The notes: a model not told the origin generated them from the letters alone. DNA of 64,000 nucleotides from Gymnogyps californianus (GCF_018139145.2 NC_059480.1:15624428-15688427); one strand, 5' to 3'. Positions 24,801 through 39,800 are shown, numbered from the stretch's first letter. Numbers and translations: made by a program.

Positions 24801-27800
24801 CTGCGATGGTGCCAAGCCCAGGTGAGTCAGAAGCACTGATGGCATGAGAAACCCTGCCCAGGCCTACGAGAACAGCAGCGACTCTACATACGGCACACCA
24901 AAAGCTCAGGAAAACAAGCTGAAAATCTGTTGCTGCGCAAGCAGCCGTATCTGCCCCACTCAGAGCCTCGCCGTGCTCTTCTGTGAGCACGCCAGCAGGC
25001 TCAGGGAATATCAAGCTCTTCGTGGGGACAGAGTGGTACTTAGTGGTGCCTAGGGCATCTGTTGTTCCCAGGTGTAAAAATGAGGGGCTTACGTAGACGG
25101 CCTTGTTCTTGCGCAGTGCAATGTGGAGGCCCTCCATGGACAGTGCCACAGAGTTCAGAGCTGTCCAGCTCTGGCTGCCGCGATGTTTGTTGCGGGTGGT
25201 GACACTGAACCCAACGGAGGAGTTGTCACAGCCCGTCACGACCGTGTAGTTGCAGGAGCCCTGGAAGTGGTGAAGCTTCCCATCGAAGGTGCTGTAATGC
25301 GGGTCACCGTAGATGTGGCAGAGAGCAGTGCTGGCTGGGTAACAGCCCCTCTGGCCGTCCTGGATCTTGCAGACCTCGTCCTCGCCACAGGACAACGCAG
25401 AGCAAACCATCTGGCCGTTGGCTTCACACCGGCACTGGCGAGTGCAGTTCTCGCTCACAGAGTACTCGCCTTCCTGCAGGCAGAGAAACACCGAGCGTCA
25501 GCGTATCAGGCAGGAAAGCAGAGGCAAGGGAGTGCCCTGCGAGGGGTGCAAGCCAGGGCAGGGTTTTCACTCACGCTGTAGTAGTTGCCCTCAAAGAGGC
25601 AGCCACAGTGGGCCTCGGGCACGCAGGTGTCTCCGCTGAGGAGGAAGCCAGAGGTACACGCACAGCCCTCCACGCAGGGCTTGGAGCAGTTCTGCGGAGC
25701 TTGTCGGTCAACACAGGTGGCAGGACAGCCGGTCATGCAAGGGTCATAGTAGCTGTTGGCAGGGCACAGCAGGGCTGCAATGGGAAGGGGACGATTAGGA
25801 CCAGCAAGCCTTCAAGGAAGGACGACCTTCAGGGAAGGGGAAGACCAAAGACTTGCTTTGGCCAGAGGTTCTGGGCACGGGGAGCGGCACGTTTGCCTTC
25901 TGGCAACTGCAAGGCAGGTACTCACGGCAGAAGGTGGCATTCCTCCAGGGAGGAAGAGTCACGCCGGCTGCCTGGCACGCGTCAGCGTAGGCCTCCAGAG
26001 CAGCACACAGGACCTCCGGGCCACCATTCAGGGCACAAAGGTCGTAGAAGCAGGTCTCAAAGTAGCTCTGGGGGTTGATCACGGCGTGGCACCTCTCAAA
26101 AGAGCCAGGCCTGGCAGTCAGCATGCCACAGAACTGGTCCGATCGGTAGAGCTTCTCCTCTTCTGCACTGCAGGGTGGGGAGGGGACGGGGACACCGCAA
26201 GAGGAGTCGTCGTCTGGGACCCGCCAGCTCTCCCCCAGCGCATTGGAGTCTGCGGCTTGCTGCCCGTTGGGCATCATGTACTCGTCCTCTCTGCGGTTGT
26301 TGAAGTTCCCGCACATGCCACAGGTCAGGCTGAAGTAGGTGGTGGGCACCTTCACCTCCACCGAGTGGTCAGTGTCGTAGGACACTCTGAGGCTGAAGTC
26401 TGTCTCCAGGACGATGTAGCGGCCGCTCCTGCTCACCGTGATGGCACCTCCCGCTGCGCTCACCGGCAAGGTGTGGCGCACGTTGTTCACCTAGGGCAGA
26501 CACACCGCAATGGGCCCCGGACTTGTCCCTGGCCTCCCCGGGGTCTCCTGCCCCAGGGAAAACAGCTGCCAGGCCAGGCACGGCAAACCGGTGCCCGTGA
26601 TGCCCTCACACCCAGACACCCCTGCGGCTTGCAGAGCCATGTCTGTGTTCCGCACTCTGCAGGGGCCTCTGTACAACACGGGCCACGTTCCCCGTTTGCC
26701 TCTTCCTCCGCCAACCCCTCCGGAAAGGAAAAACAAAGCAACGCAGTGGCTTCAGGGGAACCCACCCGGGCCTGGGACGATGGAGATGCCTGGTACATGC
26801 CAGGCCCTGCCAAGAAAAGCCAGCCCTGCCTTGCAGCCGCGCCACGCTCGCCCCAGCCCCACTGCCTACCAGCACTCGGCTCTGCTCCTTCTTGACAATG
26901 GCAATGCGCTCTCCGTACACCTCAACCAGGACTTCGCGCACATAGGACACTCTGGTGTTCCCACGATGCTCGTTCTTGGCCTCAACATTGAAGTAGGGCA
27001 GGGAGGTGGTGTTGGAGCACACTTTGGCCAGGGTGTAGGTGCAGGTGCCCATGAAGCTGTGCGTCACCTTGTCAAAGGTGTTGTAGTGAGGGTCACTGTG
27101 GACGTGGCAGATGCCGTAGGATTGTTCGAGGCACTCAGGTTTCCCATCCTGCACCCCACAGTACTGGCCCGCGGGGCATGAGGCACTGGAGCACTGGACT
27201 TTGCTTCCCCGCGCGGGACACGTGCATTTTGAGGAGCAGCTGTTGTCCGTCCAGAACTCTGAGCCCACGGGGTAGTGCTGCCCGTTGTGCCAGCACCCGC
27301 ACTGCTGGCTGGGCACGCATCGGTCATTGTAGAGCAGGTACCCGCTGTCGCACACACAGCCCTCCACGCACGGCAGGCTGCAGGTAACAGGAGCCATCGG
27401 GTCAACACAGGTGGCAGGGCAGGCTGCAGCACAGGGCTCGTAGTGACTGTTGGCCGGACAGGTGATGGCTGCCGAGACAGAAGACATGGCCATTACTTGG
27501 AGAACATAACACTTCTTTGTGCTGTATTTTCCCCTTTGAAAAATAAAGGGTCTGTATTTTCTCTGTGGTCTGCTTGGCTTCACGGGTATTCTAAGTCATA
27601 CCTGATCGAATGAAACAGAAAATGGTGCCTCTAATACTGACAACTACCTGTAAATGCCCACGGCACATAATAAAAATACTTCTTATTCCCCACCCCACTC
27701 TTTCGTTCCTGTTCTGTGTTTTCCTGAGAGTAACGATCTGTGGTGCCGTGTGTGGACTTACGGCAGAAGGTTGCGTTCCTCCACACAGGTAGCTTGACGC

Positions 27801-30800
27801 CAAGCGACTGGCAGGCATCCGCATAGGACTGCAAGCTCTTGCACAGGGCCTCGCGGTCCAGCCCCAGCTCACACAGGTCATAAAGGCAGGTGTCAAAGTA
27901 ACCGTTGGGGCTCAGCACAGCGTGGCACATCTGAAACGGGCCGCTGGTGTCAGTGAGGAGCCCGCAGAAGTGGCTGCTAGCAATGACTTGCTTGTCCGTC
28001 TCATTGCAGGCTGGGGTGGGGAGTGGTCCGGCTGAGCAGCTGTGGAAAGACAGGGAGAAGGGCCCCTGGGTCATCTGTGGGCTTCTCCTGCTGCCTCCCC
28101 TCCCCTTGCCCAACACGTCCCCAGACCTGCTGGGGGGCCACACACACCTGCTGTCGTTGGACACCTGCCAGCTGTTGCCCAAGCTGGTGGAGTCTGGCTC
28201 CAGCACCCCTTCCGGGTTCAGGAAGTCATCTGCTGCCATCCCGTTGTAGTTCCCACACATGCCACAAACCTTCTGCCCAAAGGTGCTCGGAAGCGTCACT
28301 TCCACCCGATGGTTCCCATCAAACTTCACTCTCAAGCCAAAGTCTGTCGTGACCACAGTGTAGAACCCGCTGGACGAGACCTGCACGCCCACGGATGGGG
28401 TGCAGGGCAGGACCTCTGCCACTCCGTTGACCTGGAAGGACAGAAACCAAGACAGGGTTGGAGCAACCCATTTGGCACAGCTCTCTCCTCTCGCACAGCC
28501 CCACCGCCTCTCCCCCTTGTGCTCACCGTCACCACTCCACCCTTCCCCAGCCTTATCCGCTGGCCAGCCACATCGACATCCACGTATCGGACGTAGGACA
28601 CGCGAGTGTTGCCTCCCCTGTGCTCGTTGGCCGCTTCCACATTGAAGTAGGGCAGCGAGCTGTTGCTCTCGCACAGCTTAGAGAGGGTGTAGGCGCAGGT
28701 GCCCATGAAGTGGTGTAGCTGCTTGTCGAACGTGTGGTAGTGAGGGTCTCCTTCCACCACGCAGGTCCCTGACAGTGGAAAGACCAGACGAAACGTTCAG
28801 TTAAGCACTTCCTGCTGCCTCTTCTCCCCAGCCTACCCTGCACAAAGGACTGCGGCCCCATGACTGGTCTACTCTACTCACCTGAGCTCGGCATGGGTGC
28901 TGATGTGGTTTCCACTTTTGAAGTTGTGGTGATGATGGTGCCTGGTGTTGTCGAAGTCAAATCACCTACAAAAGAGACAATGGTACAAGGAAATCAATCC
29001 TCCTTGACCAGCTCTTGTTCAAGACAGAAACTACATTGACTGCCACAATAAGCATAATGTTCCTCAAGCTGCTCTTCCCCAATCTGAGCCTTGTACCTGT
29101 GCAGTATCCCTTTTCAATGGACAGATCATCCAATGCTACGTCGCTCCGGACATCTTCACCTATCATGCCCTCCAGGACAATCTAAGGGAAGGGATAGTTC
29201 CCAGTATTAGGTCCAGCCGCATATGTGAAGTGCCATTAGAAAGCATGGTTCATCTCAGGTGGCATTGAAAGCCTGTGCCCTTACCTGCATGTTTCCTGTG
29301 CTGTGCACTGTGACCTCTTGCAAGTTCCATCTGTCCCCTTTGTTTCCAGCATCTTTCCATTCCAGTGTTGATGTTTCACTGTGAACTACATACACTCGCA
29401 GGGCCATTGCTTCAGCCGCTCCGTACATGTGATACCAGAAGCGGAAGCAGTGCGGTCCTTCTGAACTGCACACTGGACTGACCAAGCGGGCTACCTCACC
29501 TTGCTTTTGCTTACTTCCTTGCAGGTAGATGTAATAGCCCTCTGGAAACAGCAGAGTGTCAATTTTTCACATTAATGGGCCAAAACAAGACAAAGTCACT
29601 TCATTTACAGATTGTGTACAGTAGAACATTTCTGCACCCAGCACCCGCATTAAACTTTCAGACCTCAAATGGATTTCCAGCAGATTACACTGCTGTCCTA
29701 CTTAGGGAAAGGAAAGCCTTCTAAAGGAAAGGCCAAGTGTCACAGTGATCCAGACTCAGCCTGGATATACCTTTGCTGAAGCCTCTTTACAGGAACTTGT
29801 GCTAACAGGTCACATGCTCATCAATGACCTGCACTGCTCATCCACCCCACAACAGATCCCTGACTCCTGCAGAAGGCTCTGGATTGAGCCTAGGAAACAC
29901 ATGGCCTGGATTTGCTGTTAAAAGAGGCTCCTTGCCCTCTTCCAAGAGAAGCACAGCCAGATACTGTTTGCTGTTCCTACCTCCAGTTGTGTGGTCATGG
30001 GAAGGGCCAGTATTTGGTGTGGGTGTCGGCCCCTTGTGCCTTATCCAGTCAAAGTTGTCACTGGTTGCTTGTTCCCACTCACAGAAGTCGACATCAAATG
30101 TGCAGAACATATTGCAGGCTGTTGGTGCAGCTGTGTATGGTGTGGAAAGAAAAACAGAGTTTCCACAATGAGGTTTGGAATCTTCTCTCTGTTCTGACAA
30201 TGCCCTTCTAGGTCTCATGCACCCGTGTTCATGAAAAATTTGAAGATGTTATAATGGAATGAGTAGAAGTGACTAGTACTGAAAAATTGACTGTAAAATA
30301 TGAAATTTTAAGCGCCTGAGAATGTGTGTTATTTTACAAGTCCCTTCCTCAATTGTCATCATAATGCACTAATATCCTGTATTTTTACACTGTGCCACAG
30401 TCATAATCCTTGGTCATTGCAAATTGCTCAAAGCTGTCCTATTTGGCACAGTAGTATTCAGCTGGCTCTCAAAGTCCTGCTTAGGTGGAAATCTAGACAT
30501 CGTAATGAGAATGGTCTGACATTTCTTTTTACTGCTTATAACTGGGATGAGAAGTATTGTCTCAGAATTGGAAAGAGGTTATGGAATGCCTTTTCATGTC
30601 ATAGCCTCATACTTAGGCTGCCATTTCTGCTGGCTTTGGTAATCACCTCTGGTAGTTCTAGAAGAAGCAATTTCTTGCCTCTAGCCTTACCTCTATGTTA
30701 ACTAGTCTACCTAAATAATAAGGGCCTAACAGTGTTATGACTGGAAGGCTGAATGGACCTCAAGCTGCAGGATTCTCCTTTATTAATTTTAAAGCCCTGG

Positions 30801-33800
30801 TTTATATACTTCTGAATTTATTTCACATGCTTGGTGAAAACCTGGAGCTGTAGACAGGTTGGGTAAGTGATGTATTAACACTTCTCAAAAAGATAAAATA
30901 TTTTATTAAAGCCAAAGTGGTGATTTGTTAGACAAGTGCTCAATTGTCCCTGGCTGAGCCCTTAACTGGCAGTGTATGTTGTCTTTCATGACCCAATTCT
31001 GAACAATGGTCTTCTTAGGTCAAAATTGTTCAAACATCACGTTCTAAAGTGAATACTGGAAGCCCATTAGAAGCTTAGATTAGAAGCCAAATTTCCAGAG
31101 ATGCTAAGCACTTTAAAGCTGCCTGTGTCTCCTTGAATCCTCTTTTCTGAAATTCTGCTCAACTTCTTAGTCATTTGAATTTATATTTGTAGCATGAGGA
31201 TTTAATTGGATGGCTATTTGCTAAATGACCTAATGACTTACCGCAGATGGTATCTTTCCTCCATTCACCCAGATTTATACCTCCAAGTTCACAGGCAGCA
31301 GCATATGCCTCTAAAATCTTGCAAAACTGATCAGAATTCCCCTCTGTGGCACACAGGTCATAGACACAGCTCTCGAAGTACAGCTGTGGGGGAATGTGCC
31401 AATGGCAGAGCTGAAAAGGCCCACTATTTTTCAAAATAATTTTGCAGAGTTCTTCATATTCTTTCTCTTTTGCTGTGTCACAAGTGGGTGGTACAACTGC
31501 AACTGGATTACACCTGCATCAAAAATAAACAGCAGCATGGTTATATAATAAATCGTTATATTTTGTTCTATCCTGCAAGGCATACCTCAACAGGAATAGA
31601 ACTCTATGCCAAATTCTGTGGATTTGCTGTGTATAGTCATCTGTAGTTTGTCAAACTCAAAAGTGAGAAATATTTCAATTTGACTCGTAATTCCCCATTA
31701 AGAATATAATTGTGAATTGTTGATGTATGACTGTCTACCCATAGAATGAAGTCCATAAGATCAGCTATCTAACACAAGCAAGATAATTTCAATTCACTAT
31801 TGCATATAGTAAGAGCAGTAATTTGTATGTGAAAGCATTAATAGACAAATGCCCAATGCCTATGTTAATCAATGTGGAGTTATCTTAGGAGATGAATCTG
31901 AGAGATATATTTAGATTTCTTATAGTAGGATAATATAAAGGAGATATTTTAGAATAGAGAGGTAAGAAAAAAATCAAGTTATATGCGAAAAAGGAGCCCA
32001 ATTTCAAATAAAATCTACAAAGTTCATGTGGAAAACCTCTGAAGGGTGGTTTGAAATTTCAGTGCTTTCTGTTGAAAAGTGGAGTTATTCAAAGGTGAAA
32101 AAGCTAGCAAACAAGTCATATCAAAGAAGGGCTACTATGGAATGTAAGTAATGTATGTTAATCCTATAACTAGATGATTTATGTTTCAGGCATTTTGCTG
32201 TTTCCTAAAGTGTTACCAGATACTTACGTCCTATTGTCATCCTTCACTAGCCAGCTGTCACCAAATTTATTTGGATCCTGTTCTAGGACTTTATCCGGTT
32301 TTAGAAAATCATCCAGTTGGTTGTCATTGAATGTCCCACACAGACCACACAGCTGTCCTTTGAGACTTTCATCAACCAGAATGAAAAGCTCCTGGTCACC
32401 ATCAAACTTAACCTGGATCCCTAGAGAGGAATCAATGACCACATAGTGTCCTTTTATAGCTACTCTGGCTCCATGGTTCAAATCCACAGGAAGATAAACC
32501 TGAACTCCATTCACCTAAAGAAAACAAAACCCACACAACCGGGTAAGTCAATAAAGCTCCCAGGAACAAAGGTGAGGTTTATACTGCCAGTATTATAGCT
32601 TTCTTCACCAAGTCAGCCTTATTCTAATGAACAATGCAGACACAGAAGTTTGAAGCTTAGCAGAGGCTAACGGGCTGTATACTTACCCCACATCTTGAAT
32701 AGAGCTTTGTAGCACATGTTGAGCTCTGTGCTCTCACAACTACACACATAGCAATACTTGGAATAGCTAGTTTAAAGCTAGCTCTGGTATGTATGAGTCT
32801 GAGAGTGTATAGCAAAAATACTGTTTCTATTTTAAAGACTAGATCTATAAAATTCAGACTGAGATTTAGTTCAGCAAAAGCTTTCTGTTATAGATGAAGC
32901 TATGGATGAAGCTGGTTTTTTCCTACAACCTCATTTAGAAAAGATTTGAATGGACAGAAGGAAGCTATGCTGATTTCTGCCTTTTTTGAAAAAAAAAAAA
33001 AACCAAAACATTTCTGTGACTTTTAGCATGTGCAGTCTTGGAGGTGAATAAAGCAGAGAAGCCTGATTCAGTTCTTTTGGACAGAAATGTATATGCTTAA
33101 AGTAGAACACTTACATAGGTCTCTTTATTTTTCTTCAAAACAATATGAAGATTTTTCAGTGTGACAGCAACTGAGTTCAAGGCTGTCCAGTTCGGGTTTC
33201 CTCTATGTTCATTTCTGGTTGTCACTGAAAACCTTTCAGAAGAATTTGTGCATGTCTTAACGACAGTATAATTGCAGTCTCCTTGGAAATGGTACAGTCT
33301 CCCATCAAAGGTTATATAATGTGGATCCCCAAAAATGTGGCAGGTGCTGGGATTCAATGGATAACATCCCAGGAGTCCATTCTGTACCTTGCAAACTTCG
33401 CTTACTTCACATCTGTCTGAATTGCAAACTACAGTCCCATTTCCAGCACATACACATTGGCCTGCACAGTCTGTTTGCCAAAAAGCTTCTCCTTTCTGTT
33501 AGAGACAACAAAATAAAAATAAATTAAAAGAGTTAATGGTAATGATGAACTGTGAAATAAGTCCCTGAACTATGTGCCAGAACAAACCTCATAATATTTG
33601 CCATTTTGAAGGCAGCCACAGTCACTCATGGACACACACTGTCCCCCACTGATGACAAAACCATTGTTGCATTCACATCCTTCTACACAAGGTCTGCTGC
33701 AGTTCTTTGGTGCAAGAGGGTCAATGCAGGTTGCTGGACAAGCACTGGTGCATGGATTGTAATGACTATTGGGAGGGCATGCAACAGCTGAAAAACAATA

Positions 33801-36800
33801 AAAGGCACTGAACTGACAATCACAACTCACATGAAACCATGATCCAAAAATGTGATTATTTGAACTAGTGACAGTGGGGGTTTTTTTGAAGCCTGAAATT
33901 CCTTTCCTATTTTGATATCAGAAAGCAAAAAACAAAACATTCTACAAGAAAAAAGCATGAATGTTTAACACATATATCCTGGATATTATGCATTTCCAAA
34001 TCCAAGTAAAAACTACGCCTCTCTACACTAGATGTACTAGTTAGCTGGTACATTTCTAGAAGTACACAAATTGCTAAAGTCATTAGATGTAGTCTGGAAA
34101 TGAACAAACCTATTAAAGGAAAAACATCATATAAAACTCAGACGTGACTCCACATTATCAGGGACTTACTGCTACTGGTTTGACACAGATTCTTAAGATA
34201 ATGAACAAAATTCTCCTCTGCTCTCTGGCAGAAAACAATAATGGAGTGACTTTTACAGAATTTTATTTCTCAATATTTTGTATGTAATTATGTGAAGAAT
34301 TTAAGATCTCTAAGCTATGTCAGTTGTTGGCTCAAATCAGCCTCTTAAGACAACAAGAGAGCTATTCAAAGATTCAATTCTCTACAGAAACTCACGGCAG
34401 AAGGTGGCATTCCTCCAGGGAGGAAGAGTCACGCCGGCTGCCTGGCACGCGTCAGCGTAGGCCTCCAGAGCAGCACACAGGACCTCCGGGCCACCATTCA
34501 GGGCACAAAGGTCGTAGAAGCAGGTCTCAAAGTAGCTCTGGGGGTTGATCACGGCGTGGCACCTCTCAAAAGAGCCAGGCCTGGCAGTCAGCATGCCACA
34601 GAACTGGTCCGATCGGTAGAGCTTCTCCTCTTCTGCACTGCAGGGTGGGGAGGGGACGGGGACACCGCAAGAGGAGTCGTCGTCTGGGACCCGCCAGCTC
34701 TCCCCCAGCGCATTGGAGTCTGCGGCTTGCTGCCCGTTGGGCATCATGTACTCGTCCTCTCTGCGGTTGTTGAAGTTCCCGCACATGCCACAGGTCAGGC
34801 TGAAGTAGGTGGTGGGCACCTTCACCTCCACCGAGTGGTCAGTGTCGTAGGACACTCTGAGGCTGAAGTCTGTCTCCAGGACGATGTAGCGGCCGCTCCT
34901 GCTCACCGTGATGGCACCTCCCGCTGCGCTCACCGGCAAGGTGTGGCGCACGTTGTTCACCTAGGGCAGACACACCGCAATGGGCCCCGGACTTGTCCCT
35001 GGCCTCCCCGGGGTCTCCTGCCCCAGGGAAAACAGCTGCCAGGCCAGGCACGGCAAACCGGTGCCCGTGATGCCCTCACACCCAGACACTCCTGCGGCTT
35101 GCAGAGCCATGTCTGTGTTCCGCACTCTGCAGGGGCCTCTGTACAGCACGGGCCACGTTCCCCGTTTGCCTCTTCCTCCGCCAACCCCTCCGGAAAGGAA
35201 AAACAAAGCAACGCAGTGGCTTCAGGGGAACCCACCCGGGCCTGGGACGATGGAGATGCCTGGTACATGCCAGGCCCTGCCAAGAAAAGCCAGCCCTGCC
35301 TTGCAGCCGCGCCACGCTCGCCCCAGCCCCACTGCCTACCAGCACTCGGCTCTGCTCCTTCTTGACAATGGCAATGCGCTCTCCGTACACCTCAACCAGG
35401 ACTTCGCGCACATAGGACACTCTGGTGTTCCCACGATGCTCGTTCTTGGCCTCAACATTGAAGTAGGGCAGGGAGGTGGTGTTGGAGCACACTTTGGCCA
35501 GGGTGTAGGTGCAGGTGCCCATGAAGTGATGCGTCACCTTGTCAAAGGTGTTGTAGTGAGGGTCACCGTGGACGTGGCAGATGCCGTAGGATTGTTCGAG
35601 GCACTCAGGTTTCCCATCCTGCACCCCACAGTACTGGCCCGCGGGGCATGAGGCACTGGAGCACTGGACTTTGCTTCCCCGCGCGGGACACGTGCATTTT
35701 GAGGAGCAGCTGTTGTCCGTCCAGAACTCTGAGCCCACGGGGTAGTGCTGCCCGTTGTGCCAGCACCCGCACTGCTGGCTGGGCACGCATCGGTCATTGT
35801 AGAGCAGGTACCCGCTGTCGCACACACAGCCCTCCACGCACGGCAGGCTGCAGTTGTAGGGTGCTATTGGGTCAACACAGGTGGCAGGGCAGGCTGCAGC
35901 ACAGGGCTCGTAGTGACTGTTGGCCGGACAGGCTAGTGCTGTGTAATAAAAGATAAACCTATTTATTAATCTTTTTTAACTACTGAAGTATTGGGGTTTG
36001 TTTAATATCATATTCTGGTTTGGTTTGAAATATTTGGGGACATCTTGGAGTTCTGAGGCAGTTTGATGCATGTCTTTGCTGTCTTACCACCCTTTAATTT
36101 CCTTTGAGGTTTGGGCTATTTAAAATTTCACTCATGGAGAGAATTTCCTAGGAGACCTCTTATTCCTGAAGATGATTGCTTTGAATTCTTGCATTTGGCT
36201 GAGGATATCAGTGTCATATTAGTTATTTGTCCTAGACATGTACCATATTTAGGTTATAGTCCTGATATTTAACTCTAATCATATTTTTTCACTTCACCAA
36301 GGTCTTTAATGTTAAATAATCAGGACGTACAAGTGCTCTATTCTGTTTTTAGATCTTGTTACATAGACAACATGTAGATACCCAAGCTAATTAGAGATTT
36401 TAAACACTGACATTTTCAGGTGAGAAGATGCCAGAACTGAAGTTTCCTGAACAATCTTTTTTCCGCTTCTGTATGTTTATGTGATGTGGTTCAGTTTTTA
36501 ATGACGTATTTTCTCACTCTAATTTTAGCCTGCTTTCCTAAGGAGGCTGAGATCACACAATTACATTGTACATTTCTCTGCTCATCCTCCCACTTCATAA
36601 ATTTGACCCAGCTGACTTATTGGAGATAAGTTGGGGAGGTTGGTAGAGGACAAAAACAAATTCAGGTCCATTAAATAAAATAGGCGCAAGGCAAAGAGGA
36701 GAAATCCTACAAGCTCCTTCAGCAGAAAGAACAGTTACAGAGAGGGCTCACTCCTGCTTAGAATCATAGAATCTATGTGAGAGAAAACCTCAGTAATGTC

Positions 36801-39800
36801 CCCAGCAGAGAAAATGCTCCAGCTAGAGACTGCAGTCAAATATGAAACAAAAGTCAGAAAGAAATCAGGCTTCAGTCATTCCAGTCTTTACAGACAAGTC
36901 TCTTTCATCTCCCCATCTCCTTCAGCACAGAAGGCACATAGGGCACTGGATCACTATTTCATGTTCCTTGCATTGCTTCTGGTGGGAGCAGATCTGTTCA
37001 GGACTTTCAGACAGTATTTAAATCCTGTTCTAAAGACAAGATGGGTTTTTTTTTCCTGTAATATATGCCTGAATACTTGAGAAATGTTCTTTATTTAATC
37101 TTTACCAACATTCACAGAAGAAAGGTCATTAGTCCCATTTAATCTCCAGCACAGACTTCTGCCTATTACTTCAATACTTGACACCTTTTGTCTTGTGCCT
37201 CTGCGTGTTTCTGTCTCTTCCCCACCCTCACTACCTTTTCTACTTCCATTAGTGTGGTTACAATCTCCATTGCACAGGCTTCTTAATTCAGTCCTGGCCT
37301 TCAATTCCAGGCTGCCTACCTGTGTTACCTCCTCTCCCACCTGAAACCATGAATCACTGTGCCTGTACAGGACACTCTGATTGATACTTTCCTCCACATC
37401 CATTGGGATGAATGGCAGTCACTCCCTCCTTTCTTATACATATGGGAGTTGGTGCTACTGATAGTGTTTCCAATACTCTCCTTCTCCCTTTATCCCAGAT
37501 CTCCTGCTCAGCTCGTCAGATGTGTTCCTCCTTCATCCTGCTCTCTTTGCACTGCTACAAACTATGAGTTTCAGACATTTCTCTGTTTGACCTCAGCTTT
37601 ATCCCTCCCATCAGCTCTGATTTCATTATTCCTGCAAGAGCAACAAGCTCAGACCCCTGGACCAGCTACCTAGTCTGTGCTTCCTTGTCCTTGGCTCTCT
37701 GCCTAGCCAGTTTCAACCTGTCCTTCCTCTTTTCTGTAGAATTCTAAGCAAATTCTCATTTACCTTTCTAGCTCCTTCTTGCTTTCTCTAAATCCAGGGT
37801 CTTCCACTTAGCCTATTCATTAGTCCTCTCCAGTTTTTAGTCAAAACTCCTTTCTCACTGTCCCGCACTGCCTGGATTCCTTATCCCCATCTACAGCTCT
37901 GCCTTTCATCTGCTCTGGCTCATGTCCCTTCTATGTTTATATAAGATGTCCACCTTGATGTGTTTTTGCTGAGGTTGCTGCAGGAGGAGAAGACACAGCT
38001 TCCCTTCTGTTAACTGGGTGCCAGGCTACTCTGCAGGGTAGAGAGGCTGGGAGCATAGGAGAAGGCAGCTCAGGCTCTCAGCAGGGATGGTGGGTAAAAC
38101 TCTTACATGTCTACTAAGCATGTTCAAAATGACATTTTTTTTCTCAAAGACATGTAAATTTAGGCATAGCTTCTTCAGACGGTAAAAAACCCTCTAAGTC
38201 AAATGTCCCTGACACACTTAATACCCCTGAACAAAAATATAAGGACACTAGAGGAATTCAAAGGAAAAGCCTCCAATTCTATGTTAAGATGGACTAGACA
38301 GTATTTTCTCCTTTCGTCCAAAGCAGTTGAACTATTTTCACTAGAATCTTCCCAAAGGAATCAAATTGAGGACTATATGTAATCCTGAAATTTTTAGCCT
38401 GATCAGTCAAGATTCACAATGTTGTATGAATTCAAAGTAGTGTCTTGTAATGCTCTGTCTTCAGGAAGTCCTAATTATATCCTCCTGATAAGTGGTAATT
38501 TCCAGTAATCTTTGATACATACGGCAGAAGGTTGCATTTCTCCATGGTGTCAGCTGGACTCCTGCAGCTTGGCACAGGTCTGCATAAGCCTGCAGGTTTT
38601 GACAGAGGGCTGCATTGTTCAAATGAAGTTCACAGAGATCATACTGGCAGGCTTCAGAATAACTTTGTGGATTGACTACTGAGTGGCAATTCTGGAATGG
38701 ACCATTGGGATCTGTGATCAGACCACAGTATTCATTGCTTTGGATCATATGTTTTTCATCAGCAGTGCAATTTGGAGTATGGCCATCATCTGGCAAGCAC
38801 CTAGTGTGGAAAAAAAAAAGATGTGGAAAAATTCACTGATGAACTTTGGATGCACTAGCACCTAAGATGCTTTTCAAGTCACATCTAACAAAACTACAGG
38901 GCTGTCCCCAGGCTAAGCATGACGTATTTTAAAGCTCTAAATTTCAAACATTTAGGATAGAAATTCAGATTTTAATATGATCTCAACCTTATAACCTTTG
39001 AGAGGCCTGGAAGAAACCCAAATATTTAGTTTGGCTTTCTTTTAAGTCAAGCTTTCTACATGGAAGATACCTAGGAAGGGCAAACAAAAAGTAAAAGCAT
39101 TCGAAGTTAAACCTCTACTACCATTAAATAACATATTGTGAAATTATAAAATAAATAGTAAAGTATCTCAGAAGAGTTCAAACAAGATCTTCAAATGTTA
39201 GCATTAATATACTATAACAATAACTGAAATCTTAGTGGACATCTGCAGCGTTTTATTCAAATTTTCTCTTTTTAAGCACAGTTAAAATTGCTCTGAAACT
39301 TTACCCAGGTAGATAAAGTAAGTACACTGAAAAGAATACATTTTATCCCATGTGCCTGACATTTCTGGCCCACATACAACAGTTGCTTAAAATACTGGTC
39401 CTTGCATAACCAACAGCTAAGGCCTGACATCCTGGTTGGAGTCCTACCTGGAGTCATTGTAAACCTGCCAACTGTTGCCAAAGCTGGCTGAGTTTGTTTC
39501 CATCTCTCCATCTGGGTTAAGAAAGTCATCTGCTTTGTGCTCATTATAATTTCCACATATTCCACAGACTTTAGACATATAGGTACTGGGAAGAGTGATT
39601 TCTGCTCTGTGATTTCCATCAAACTTGACATTCAGCCCAAAGTCAGTAGTAACCACAACATACTGCCCACTGAAGGAAATACTGACACCCTGCGCCAAGG
39701 TCAGAGGGAGCACGTGGCCAACTCCATCAACCTGCAGGCACAGAGAAGGACAATCATTATAATCACTTTAAAAGAAGTATTTTTAATGGTGACCCTCTTA

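Larger units (their letters stand above)
10693..28873. repeat. Tandem array: 2.9 copies of a 6,250-bp coding unit
   Basis: Units are 10693-16942 (C), 16943-23192 (B) and 23193-28873 (A, lacking the last 567 bp). Exons and introns repeat at 6,248-6,250 bp, and only about a dozen single-base differences are apparent per unit, including two 1-nt indels in copy A. Each unit holds nine exons (3,108 nt, 1,036 residues) of D1-TIL-D2-TIL-D3. The left edge lies inside the linker exon 10624-10707, the right edge 9 bp from linker exon 28882-28965. Near-identity of introns shows recent origin or ongoing homogenisation. Confidence 0.97.

Noticed and set aside
10693..28873. CRISPR-like or satellite interpretation of the repeated blocks
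   Set aside because: Units are 6.25 kb, contain spliced exons in frame and encode recognised domains, so they are intragenic duplications.
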